Positions 25,201 to 33,142 of a DNA stretch of 41,614 nt are shown here, piece by piece. The translations under genes and the position numbers were made by a program. Within the stretch, counting starts at the first letter, position 1; the number at the start of each line of letters is the position of its first letter. A model generated the notes under the pieces. It saw nothing but the letters and a program-made list of their open reading frames with translations, was not told where the DNA came from and searched no databases. This stretch comes from an uncultured Clostridia bacterium (GTDB taxonomy: Bacteria; Bacillota; Clostridia; TANB77; CAG-508): NCBI GenBank assembly GCA_947630185.1, contig CANRGT010000014.1, positions 1 through 41,614 on the forward strand, in the 5' to 3' direction.

Positions 25201-28200
25201 TTTTGTATTTTTGTAATTTCATCTTCACCCAATATTGATATAGAACCAATTGTAGTAGAAGGTGAGCATTTAGTTAATATTTTTAATATATTTATATAAT
25301 GATTTAAAAGTCTTTTTATATAATCATCTGTAAAAATTTTAATGCAATATTCAAAATTGATAGAAAAATCATCAGAATTAGGTATAATTTCCAATGCTAA
25401 ATCAAATTTAGCATTAGATGTTTTAGGAATATAATATGAAGCATGTATATCTCCTAAATCAATATCTTTAAAACCATTATTTTGATAAATAAACATTGTA
25501 TCAAATATAGGACTTCTAGAAACATCCCTTTTTATTTTTAAATCCTTTACTAATTCATCAAAAGGATAATTTTGATGTTCAAAAGCATTTAGGCATAGTG
25601 ATTTAACTTGTTTAAAATAATCATAGACACTAGAGTTAGTATTTAAGTTTAAACGAAGTGCTAAATTATTTACAAACATGCCAAGTAAACTATTAAGCTC
25701 AGGTTTTTCCCTGTTCATAATAGGAGTACCTATTGTAATATCTTCTTCGCCTGTATATTTATATAATAAAATAAAATATGCAGATAACATTAACATATAA
25801 GGAGTTATATTTAATTGCTTTGAAACTTCTAAAATAGACTTACTTAAAGTTTTATCTAAATTATAAGAAATAGTATTACCTTCTATAGATTTTTTTGTAG
25901 GTCTAGGTAAAGTCATTGGCATATCTAAAGGTGTTACCTCCTTAGAAAATTTATCTAACCAATAATTCTTATCTTCTTCATAAGCCATACTTTCAAAATA
26001 CTTATTTTCCCATGCAGAATAATCTTTATAATCGATTTTTTTATCTTCTAAAATACCATCATTATAAAGAGTAGTTAATTCTTTTAATAAAATTGATAAA
26101 GATGTTCCATCACTAATGCTATGGTGCATATCAATTAAAAGTAGAGTTTTTTTATTTTCAAATAAGATTAGTTTTGTACGGAACAAAAGAGGTTTATGTA
26201 AATCAAAAGTCTTTACATAATTCTTAATGATGTTTTCTCTATCTTTCCAAATTCCATTTTCTACATCTAATGTAAAATCAAATTCATTAGTTACTTTTTG
26301 AACTAAATTATCATTAACAATTGCAAAATAAGTGCGCAATGAAGAATGTCTATTTATTAATTTCTTTAAACAATTTTCTAATTTTTTAACATCTGGATAA
26401 CTATCTAATAAAAGACCACCTGCAATATTATATAATGTAGAATTTTCATCCATTTGAGAAGCATAATAAATTCTCTTTTGCGCAGAAGAAGCAGGGTAAA
26501 AATCCTTGGTTTCTATATGCTCTATTGTATCTAATTTTTGTGCATTTACTTGACCTGCAATAAAATCAGATAAATCTTTTATTATAGGGTAGGTAAGAAT
26601 ATCTTTTACATTTATTTTTATATTTATCTTTCCATATAACATTGTACATAAATGTATAGCAGATAATGAATCTCCACCTAAGTCGAAAAATGAATCTTCT
26701 ATACTAATTTCATTTTGGTGTAATAAAGTTTGCAAGCAATTTATGATAATTTTATCTAAATCATTTCTAGGTTTTACTACTTCATAACTAGCATTTTGAG
26801 TAGGTTCTGGCAAAGCTTTATGGTCAATTTTTCCATTAATATTTAAAGGAAACTGTTTTAATACTGTAATATAAGTAGGCACCATATAAGCAGGAAGAGA
26901 AGATTTTAAAAACAATTTTAATTGTTTAATATCTATGTTATCTTCTGCAGTTATATATGAACAAATAATACTTTGATTATCTTGTTTTTTTACTAAGGTA
27001 TATGTTTGTTTTACTCCGGAATATTCTTTTAATTTACTATCAATTTCAGAAAGTTCTACACGAAAACCACGGATTTTTACTTGATTATCAATCCTTCCCA
27101 AAAATTCTATTCTACCATCTGGCAAGATGCGTGTTAAATCACCAGTTCTATATATTCTGCCTTCAGCAAATGGATTAGGTAAAAATTTTTCTTTTGTTAA
27201 ATCATCACGATTTAAATAGCCTAAGCCAACGCCATCTCCACCAACCCATAATTCTCCAGGAGCACCTATTGGTTGCAATTTCTGAGACTTAGAAACAATA
27301 TAGCAAGTTGAATTAGCAATAGGATAACCTATAGGAATAGTAGGTCTATCTAATTTTCGGTCAATAGTATAACAAGTAGAAAATGTAGTGTTTTCAGTTG
27401 GTCCATAACCATTTATTACAGTTAAATTAGGATTTCCTTTTTGTATTTTTTGAATATGACTTACAGAAAGAACATCTCCACCAGTTAATAAATAGTGTAC
27501 ACTATTAAAAATGCTAGGGGCTTGTTCACAGATATAGTTACTTAAAGAAGCAGTAAGCCATATTATTGTAATTTTATTTTCTTTTAAATAATTTTCAAGA
27601 TAAGCTATATCTAACAATTTTTCTTTTGGAATTAGATATAATGTATAACCATTTAAAAGAGCACCCCATATTTCAAAAGTACAGGCATCAAAAACTATCG
27701 AGCCAGTTTGTAAAATTCGCTCATTCTCTTGGAATTTAATATAATTAGTATTCTTTACTAATCTTACGATGTTTTGATGACATACCATAACTCCCTTTGG
27801 GTTTCCAGTAGAACCAGATGTATACATAATATAAGCTAAATCTAATGGAGAGCTAGAAATTTGTTTATTTAAAATTGGAGAATTTTTGCCATATATACTT
27901 TCTAATTCTAAACTAATATCTGTTACAGGAATAGTAGTTTCAATTTTAGATAAATACGATTTTGTAGCTAAAATTAATTTTGAGTTAGAATTTTCTAGAA
28001 TATAATCAATTCTTTCTTTAGGATATTGTACATCTAAAGGTAAAAATGTGGCACCTACTTTGAATATTGCTAAAATTCCAATAATTGATTCTAATGATTT
28101 TTCCATAAATAAGCTAACGACATCATTATTATGTATGCCTTTTTCAAATAAAACATATGCCAATTTATTAGCCTTTTCATTTAACTCCTTGTATGTTAAT

Positions 28201-29654
28201 GAGGTCCCTTCAAAAACAAGAGCAACATTATCAGGAGTAAGCTTTACTTGCTCCTCAAAAAGCTGGGTAACAGTTTTATTTTTAGGGTAATCAGTTTTTG
28301 TATTATTAAATTCATAAATTAGTTTATGTTTTTCCTCATCAGTAACAATTTCAATATCTGAAAGCTTAATATCTTTGTTTTCTAATACTTGCGAAATAAT
28401 AGTTAAAACTCGGTTATGAATGTTTTTCATGTCTTCTGCAGTATATTTATCTATTTTATAATCATAAGCAATGTTAAGCTCATTTGTATCATTTAAGTCA
28501 AAAATATGAATATCAATATCATCTGCAATAGTTTTATTAAAATACCATACACTATCGTGAGGAATAGTCTCTTGTTCCTCGTTCATTTTGGTAATTTGAT
28601 ATGAAATCATAATATTATATAATGCTGGTAAATCATTTTGCCTTTTCCTTAAATCCTCTATAATACTTTGATATGAATACTTTTGATGTCTTAATAAAGA
28701 CATAGAATTAGTAGCAATAGAGCTTAAAAAACTGCTAAAACTTAAAGTATTATCAATAGAAACTCTAAGAGGCAATGTACTAACAAACATACCAGTAGTA
28801 TTTTTTTCTTTAAAATTAGAACGATTTAAAATAGGGGTACCAATGCAGAAATCTTCTAAATTAGATACTCTACTAACATAAAGTGAAAAAACAGCTGTTA
28901 AAAAATTAAAAATAGAAGCTTTGTTTTCACTGCAATATTCTTTTATTTGATTTAATAAATCTGAAGGAATAAAACATTCTTCTCTTAAAGCATTTGTAGA
29001 ATCATTAGAATTAGAAATGGTGCTTATACTTGGAATTGTAGCACTATCAGGAATAGTAGAAAACAATTCATTCCAATAAGCTTTATCTTTTTCATATTTG
29101 CCACTTGATTTATATTCATTTTCAGCTTCAATGTAATTTATATATGAATATGTAGAAGAATCCTTAGAAGTATAAGGTTCATTTTTAATATAAGAAGAAT
29201 AAATCTCTATAATTTCATTTACAACAATTCCTAATGTCCATGAGTCAGCAATTAAATGGTGAATATTAACAATAAATCCACCATGGTTATTAGGAAATCT
29301 AAAAATAACAAATTTAAATAAATATGAATTATATATACTAAAAGGTTTTGCAACTATTTCATTTGCAAGGCTAGAAAGCTCACCTTTAGAAGCCACATCA
29401 ACTATTTCAATATCAAAGTCTTCATAGGAATTTATATATTGCATTATATTTTCTTTTTCATTTGTAAGCATAGTTCTACAACTATCATTTTGCTTAATAA
29501 ATTGCTTAATAGCCAAAGTAAATTTTTCAAAATCAACGGGCCCATTAATAGTCATAGTACCAGCAATATTATTTATATTAGTTCCTTTGTAATATTCTTC
29601 TGTATAATAAATTGACTTTTGTGGATTTGTTAAAGAATATAACTTTTTCTCCAT
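22257..29654 (-). CDS. Dimodular non-ribosomal peptide synthetase, C-A-T-C-A-T-reductase
   Basis: A 2465-aa protein. C1 is about 1-430 with HHLIADSW (His-His-x3-Asp, Ser where Gly is usual). A1 is about 450-960 with YTSGSTGNPKG near 610 and GRIDNQVKIRGFRVEL. T1 has GGDSL near 992. C2 is about 1065-1480 with HHSISDG. A2 is about 1500-1990 with YTSGSTGLPKG near 1643. T2 has GADSL near 2023. The terminal reductase (about 2095-2465) has GGNGFVGSH for NADPH and YVKSK as the Tyr/Lys pair. Manual alignment to the GrsA pocket gives D-A-F-W-L-G-G-T-F-K for A1, one step from the classical Val code, and D-M-V-L-Q-G-E-S-C-K for A2, which I cannot assign. The expected product is a dipeptide aldehyde, able to cyclise to a pyrazinone, possibly N-acylated by C1. 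ATG 29654 is preferred because GAAGGGG precedes it; the ATG seven codons upstream has none. No phosphopantetheinyl transferase is nearby. Confidence 0.95.
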   Translation of the reverse strand: MEKKLYSLTNPQKSIYYTEEYYKGTNINNIAGTMTINGPVDFEKFTLAIKQFIKQNDSCRTMLTNEKENIMQYINSYEDFDIEIVDVASKGELSSLANEIVAKPFSIYNSYLFKFVIFRFPNNHGGFIVNIHHLIADSWTLGIVVNEIIEIYSSYIKNEPYTSKDSSTYSYINYIEAENEYKSSGKYEKDKAYWNELFSTIPDSATIPSISTISNSNDSTNALREECFIPSDLLNQIKEYCSENKASIFNFLTAVFSLYVSRVSNLEDFCIGTPILNRSNFKEKNTTGMFVSTLPLRVSIDNTLSFSSFLSSIATNSMSLLRHQKYSYQSIIEDLRKRQNDLPALYNIMISYQITKMNEEQETIPHDSVWYFNKTIADDIDIHIFDLNDTNELNIAYDYKIDKYTAEDMKNIHNRVLTIISQVLENKDIKLSDIEIVTDEEKHKLIYEFNNTKTDYPKNKTVTQLFEEQVKLTPDNVALVFEGTSLTYKELNEKANKLAYVLFEKGIHNNDVVSLFMEKSLESIIGILAIFKVGATFLPLDVQYPKERIDYILENSNSKLILATKSYLSKIETTIPVTDISLELESIYGKNSPILNKQISSSPLDLAYIMYTSGSTGNPKGVMVCHQNIVRLVKNTNYIKFQENERILQTGSIVFDACTFEIWGALLNGYTLYLIPKEKLLDIAYLENYLKENKITIIWLTASLSNYICEQAPSIFNSVHYLLTGGDVLSVSHIQKIQKGNPNLTVINGYGPTENTTFSTCYTIDRKLDRPTIPIGYPIANSTCYIVSKSQKLQPIGAPGELWVGGDGVGLGYLNRDDLTKEKFLPNPFAEGRIYRTGDLTRILPDGRIEFLGRIDNQVKIRGFRVELSEIDSKLKEYSGVKQTYTLVKKQDNQSIICSYITAEDNIDIKQLKLFLKSSLPAYMVPTYITVLKQFPLNINGKIDHKALPEPTQNASYEVVKPRNDLDKIIINCLQTLLHQNEISIEDSFFDLGGDSLSAIHLCTMLYGKINIKINVKDILTYPIIKDLSDFIAGQVNAQKLDTIEHIETKDFYPASSAQKRIYYASQMDENSTLYNIAGGLLLDSYPDVKKLENCLKKLINRHSSLRTYFAIVNDNLVQKVTNEFDFTLDVENGIWKDRENIIKNYVKTFDLHKPLLFRTKLILFENKKTLLLIDMHHSISDGTSLSILLKELTTLYNDGILEDKKIDYKDYSAWENKYFESMAYEEDKNYWLDKFSKEVTPLDMPMTLPRPTKKSIEGNTISYNLDKTLSKSILEVSKQLNITPYMLMLSAYFILLYKYTGEEDITIGTPIMNREKPELNSLLGMFVNNLALRLNLNTNSSVYDYFKQVKSLCLNAFEHQNYPFDELVKDLKIKRDVSRSPIFDTMFIYQNNGFKDIDLGDIHASYYIPKTSNAKFDLALEIIPNSDDFSINFEYCIKIFTDDYIKRLLNHYINILKILTKCSPSTTIGSISILGEDEITKIQNEFNNTYMPYNKNISLVNLFEKQVELHPNDIAIVFEDISLTYKELNEKANQLAHYLVDTCNIKRNQIVGIMLNRSIETIISMLAIIKSGAAYLLIDSSLPFDRILYMLDNSNATLLITDSTIKKIDFTNKLFLNELNLNNYSKNNLNIYISNEDILSIVYTSGSTGLPKGVIVKKLGMANLILSYKNHMKIDNYSTFLSICSISFDMFAVEIWIPFTCGKKVILANEEQCKIPIYIGELITKYKIDYMLITPSKLKLLIDSAPNCLNVLKSIQLGGESLTPSVYENLAKLTNATICNEYGPSECTSCSTYKVVTDSNKITIGKPFYNTQIYICDKDSNLRPIGFSGEICISGDGVSLGYINNEDLTKNAFIDNPFGPGKLYKTGDIGAFTENGEIVYIGRKDYQVKIRGLRIELSEIEKQISLFPNINNVAVVCHESKDSKYIVCYYTSNTKIDPNDIRTYLAQKLPAYMIPKYILSLEALPLSSNGKIDKKALENMEISLKQDNVEKVAPQNETQKLFCDIWSNLLNTPIGIDDDLFESGADSLLAIKFKTELLAHKINIPYSDIFKYTTIRELSKAHEVTNNEIKLSNNEEIKAILQKNNEETLKKNITCNKNNNILLLGGNGFVGSHIINEFIKNDTGKIYCIVRNKGNNNAYERFINVLHFYFGNTLDSYIGKRIFVITGNVLEEDFGLSHDEFINLIKNISTIVNAAAIVKHYGNEKNFKIINVDLTKSLVKISKEYNKRFIHISSTSVCGNSDISTIFSEADLDIGQKLQNVYVKSKFKAEEYILQEINNGLNAQILRLGNITNRYEDGKFQINSEENSFVNRIKSFVKLKMIPNNILKIKLEFTPVDVCAKAIILIIENELKDFSIFHLFNDNTITMEELLNYLDDAKYQINIVSNKDFDKEIEKVLKDKSQNDILYGIINDLNTDISNSYTNQTQITSNLTMTYLSSLNFNWPKIDKEYINKYIKYFKEIELL

Positions 29655-29695
29655 TATAGTAAAACCCCTTCGCATACTAAATATTTACTAATGAA

Positions 29696-29724
29696 AGTAT
29701 ATACTAACTAAATATAAAAATCAA
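29696..29724 (-). promoter_or_regulatory. Promoter of the NRPS-kinase unit
   Basis: On the minus strand, -35 TTGATT (29719-29724), a 17-nt spacer, -10 TATACT (29696-29701), about 40 nt before the NRPS start. In the same 206-bp intergenic region I see no convincing promoter for the divergent ligase gene. Confidence 0.65.
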
Positions 29725-29860
29725 TCAAAATATTGCAAAAAATTTCCTTTTATTGTAAAATTAGATTGAAAAAATTTATAAGTAATATATTGAGAAAATA
29801 AAATTTCAAATTTTACTTAATTTTGTGTATTTATAGCACATTAGAAGGGATGGAAAAAAT

Positions 29861-31579
29861 ATGAAAAAAGAAAAGAGCAGAGTTGTTTATCAGGTAGATG
29901 AAATTAAGGATTTTAGAGAACTTATTAGAAAAACAGCAGAAAAATACCCAGAAAATATAGCCTATAAATATAAAGCAAAAAACGGAAAAGAAAATGTATA
30001 TATAAATAAAACTTATGCGCAATTTAAAAATGATATAGAAGCACTATCAACAAAATTTTTAAGCATGGGATTGGGTGGTAAAAAAATAGCAGTAGTTGGA
30101 AATAACCGTTATGAATGGTGTACTACATATTTAGCTGTAACTACTGGCGGAATGATAATTGTTCCATTGGATAAGGCGTTACCAGAAAATGAATTAGAAT
30201 CTTTAGTAATTAGAAGCGGTGCAGAAGCTATTGTTTGCGAAGAAAAACATGTTAAAACATTACTAAATTTAAAAAATAGTGATTTAAAGCATATTATATG
30301 TATGGATAATACTAAAGAGGGAGGAGTTTTAGCATACTCTAATTTATTAGAAGAAGGAAGAAAGTTAAGAGAAGAAGGAAATCGCGATTATGAAAAAATT
30401 GAAATAGATAGAGAAGCAGTTTCAATTTTACTATTCACATCTGGAACAACAAATATTTCAAAAGGTGTTTTACTATCACAAAAAAATATTTGTAGCAATA
30501 TTCAAGCTATTGCAAGCTATGTGCAAATGTTTCCAACAGACACACTTCTTTCATTCTTACCAATTCATCATACTTTTGAATGTACTATAACATTCCTTTT
30601 TGGAATTTATTTTGGAGTAACAGTGGCATTTTGTGATGGATTAAAATACATTCAAAAGAATATGAATGAATATAAAGTAACAGTTTTTGTAGCAGTTCCT
30701 TTAGTTTTGGAAAATATCCATAAAAAAGTATGGAAGGGAATAGAAGAACAAGGCAAAAAAGGCTTAATGAAAACAATGGTTGTTGTTACAAAGGTGCTAT
30801 CTAAAATAGGAATAGATTTAAGAAAAAAAGTATTTCAACCAATTATTGATAATTTTGGTGGAAGGTTAAGAGTAGTTTTTGTTGGCTCAGCTCCATTAGA
30901 TAAAAAAATTATACATGGATTTAATGATTTTGGTGTAGATTTAATACAAGGTTATGGTTTAACAGAAACATCACCTGTTGTATCTGCTGAAACAGATAAA
31001 GAAAAAAGACCTGGCTCTATCGGTCTTCCATTATTTAATGTAGATGTAAAAATTGAAAATCCAGATGAAAAAGGAGTTGGAGAAATTCTTGTTAAAGGTC
31101 CAAGTGTTATGCTAGGCTATTATGAAAATGAAGAAGCAACTAAAAAAGCAATGCATGATGGCTGGTTTTCAACAGGGGATTATGGCTATTTAGATAAAGA
31201 TGGTTTCTTATATATTTGTGGAAGAAAAAATGATGTTATTGTTTTAAAAAATGGAAAAAATGTTTATCCACAAGAGCTAGAAATTTTACTTAACCAAATA
31301 CCAGTTGTAGAAGAAAGTATGGTGTTTGCAAGAAACAAAACATCAATGGACACTACTCTTTGTGCAAAACTTGTATATAATGAGGAAACAATGAAAAATC
31401 TTTATGGTGAAAAGACTGATGAAGAAAAACGAGAAATTATTTGGCAAGAAGTTAAAAAAGTAAATCAAACTTTACCAGATGTAAAGCATATTAAAGAAAT
31501 TATAATTACAACCGAGCCTCTTGCAAAAACAACTACACAAAAAGTAAAGAGATATGAAGAAATTAAGAAAAGCAACTAA
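29861..31579 (+). CDS. AMP-forming fatty-acyl ligase (long-chain acyl-CoA synthetase type)
   Basis: A 572-aa ANL-superfamily enzyme. It has P-loop LLFTSGTTNISKGV (about 190-204), FLPIHHTFE, GYGLTETSPV (the A5 motif), STGDYGYLDKDGFLYICGRKND (hinge) and the C-terminal catalytic lysine in LAKTTTQKVKR. The N-terminal part (FRELIRKTAEKYPENIAYK) fits long-chain acyl-CoA synthetases. It activates a carboxylic acid as acyl-adenylate and passes it to CoA or a carrier protein. It is divergent from the NRPS across 206 bp, so supply of an acyl group to the NRPS starter C domain is possible but unproven; general lipid salvage is the alternative. GAAGGGATGG precedes the start, and a terminator follows. Confidence 0.9.
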   Translation: MKKEKSRVVYQVDEIKDFRELIRKTAEKYPENIAYKYKAKNGKENVYINKTYAQFKNDIEALSTKFLSMGLGGKKIAVVGNNRYEWCTTYLAVTTGGMIIVPLDKALPENELESLVIRSGAEAIVCEEKHVKTLLNLKNSDLKHIICMDNTKEGGVLAYSNLLEEGRKLREEGNRDYEKIEIDREAVSILLFTSGTTNISKGVLLSQKNICSNIQAIASYVQMFPTDTLLSFLPIHHTFECTITFLFGIYFGVTVAFCDGLKYIQKNMNEYKVTVFVAVPLVLENIHKKVWKGIEEQGKKGLMKTMVVVTKVLSKIGIDLRKKVFQPIIDNFGGRLRVVFVGSAPLDKKIIHGFNDFGVDLIQGYGLTETSPVVSAETDKEKRPGSIGLPLFNVDVKIENPDEKGVGEILVKGPSVMLGYYENEEATKKAMHDGWFSTGDYGYLDKDGFLYICGRKNDVIVLKNGKNVYPQELEILLNQIPVVEESMVFARNKTSMDTTLCAKLVYNEETMKNLYGEKTDEEKREIIWQEVKKVNQTLPDVKHIKEIIITTEPLAKTTTQKVKRYEEIKKSN

Positions 31580-31597
31580 TGATTTTCAAAAATTTTA

Positions 31598-31633
31598 AAG
31601 TCCCAGTAGAAATTATTCTATTGGGATTTTTTA
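31598..31633 (+). terminator. Terminator of the acyl ligase gene
   Basis: Stem TCCCAGTAGAA / TTCTATTGGGA with a short loop, followed by TTTTTT. Confidence 0.9.
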
Positions 31634-31692
31634 TATTTGAAATGATTAAAAAAATATAAATTGGAAAAAATTAATCCGAAAGGAAGAAAACT

Positions 31693-32838
31693 ATGGAAGA
31701 ATATTTTAAAAAGTCAAAGAAAAAGCGAATAAGTAAATATATCTGTACAACAATAATACTTATTCTGCTAATATTGATATTAGCACTTTCTTATTCACTA
31801 TATATGAATATTGATATTAGTAATAGTAGTAAAGTAGAACAGCCAAAAGTGGAAGCTACTAGGCTTTCTCAAACAGTAGAAGAAATTCAAAATGAAGAAA
31901 AAGATATAACACAAGTAATAGAAGAAGTAAATAAAAGCATAGTAGGAATATCAAAGCTAAAAAATAATGGTACTACTATATTTTTAGAAGATACTATATC
32001 TAAAATTGGCATAGGAACAGGGATGATAGTTTCTGAAAATGGATATATATTAACAAATGAGCATGTTTCGGGAGAAAAGTATAGTAATTGCTATGTCACA
32101 CTTCCCAGTGGAAAAAATTATTCGGGAAATGTAGTTTGGTCTGACAGTAATTTAGATATAGCAGTTGTAAAAATTAATGCTAAGAATTTGCCATATGTAA
32201 CCTTAGGAGATTCTTCACAAACAAAAGTGGGGCAAAATGTTTATGCGATTGGAAACCCTATTGGGTTTGAATTTCAAAGAACTGTAACTTCTGGTATTGT
32301 AAGTGCAGTAAATAGAACAATTTTATTAGAGGAAGAAGAAAAAACATCATATATGGAGGATTTAATTCAAACAGATGCAACAATAAATCCGGGAAATAGT
32401 GGAGGCCCTCTTATAAATATTAAAGGAGAAGTAATTGGAATAAATAGTGTAAAAATAACTTCTGCAGAAGGAATAGGCTTTGCAATTCCAATAAATACAG
32501 CAAAAGTTATTATACAAAGTTTTGTTACCACTGGAAAATTTGACGAGGCTTATTTAGGTATTTTTGCGTATGACAAAAGCGTAATTCCATATTTAGAAAC
32601 TAATTTAGATATAGAAAGTGGTGTTTATGTCGTACAAGTAAATAAAAACTCACCAGCGGAGCAGTATGGAATACATGAGAAAGATATATTATTAGAAGTT
32701 GATGGCAATGAAATAAATAAAATGTGTGATTTAAGAAGATATATTTATGGTAAAAATGAAGGCGATACCGTCCAAATTAAGCTACTTAGAAATAGGAGAG
32801 AAGTTGATATTCAAGTGGTTCTAGGCAAAAAAAATTAA
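31693..32838 (+). CDS. htrA: HtrA/DegP-family membrane-anchored serine protease with PDZ domain
   Basis: A 381-aa protein. It has a short basic cytoplasmic N-terminus, one membrane helix (about 17-37), and a trypsin-like protease domain (80-270) with the triad His124 (LTNEHV), Asp155 (SNLDIAVVK) and Ser236 (NPGNSGGPL). One C-terminal PDZ domain (about 280-378) has GVYVVQVNKNSPAEQYGI and the GDTVQIKLLRN strand. It quality-controls exported proteins outside the membrane. GAAAGGAAG lies upstream of the ATG. It is monocistronic as far as visible, and no two-component genes (such as CssRS) are adjacent. Confidence 0.93.
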   Translation: MEEYFKKSKKKRISKYICTTIILILLILILALSYSLYMNIDISNSSKVEQPKVEATRLSQTVEEIQNEEKDITQVIEEVNKSIVGISKLKNNGTTIFLEDTISKIGIGTGMIVSENGYILTNEHVSGEKYSNCYVTLPSGKNYSGNVVWSDSNLDIAVVKINAKNLPYVTLGDSSQTKVGQNVYAIGNPIGFEFQRTVTSGIVSAVNRTILLEEEEKTSYMEDLIQTDATINPGNSGGPLINIKGEVIGINSVKITSAEGIGFAIPINTAKVIIQSFVTTGKFDEAYLGIFAYDKSVIPYLETNLDIESGVYVVQVNKNSPAEQYGIHEKDILLEVDGNEINKMCDLRRYIYGKNEGDTVQIKLLRNRREVDIQVVLGKKN

Positions 32839-32953
32839 ATTTATGCCAAATATAAAGGGTAAATTTAGCCCATAAATATCACTAATAAAAAGAAAATTAA
32901 AGATAAAAAAATATAAATAAAAAATAAATTTATTGAAAAACGATAAAAAAGTA

Positions 32954-32982
32954 TTGACAAACATAAAATAATATAGTAATAT
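32954..32982 (+). promoter_or_regulatory. Promoter of the DUF4173-like/DUF2975/yozG group
   Basis: Perfect -35 TTGACA (32954-32959), a 17-nt spacer, -10 TAATAT (32977-32982). It leaves a leader of about 150 nt before 33143. Confidence 0.75.
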
Positions 32983-32991
32983 AGAATACAG

Positions 32992-33018
32992 TTAGAAGGA
33001 ACTCGCGCGAGATTCTAA
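32992..33018 (+). other. GC-rich palindrome at the start of the leader
   Basis: TTAGAA...TTCTAA flank the perfect 10-bp palindrome CTCGCGCGAG (33002-33011), right after the -10 box. It could be an operator or an RNA hairpin. The rest of the 304-bp gap between htrA and the next gene is AT-rich, without other recognisable structure. Confidence 0.4.
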
Positions 33019-33142
33019 AGGTATAACGGATGTGTAAATAGGCATATAACAGGTATATAGCAGAAATATAGCTATATAAACTGCGTATAGAAAATATAAT
33101 TTACATTTATTCCGAAATAAATTTAGAAAGAGGGAATTCGAA

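Noticed and set aside
29655..29675. NRPS start seven codons upstream
   Set aside because: No Shine-Dalgarno precedes it, while GAAGGGG within those codons serves the ATG at 29654.
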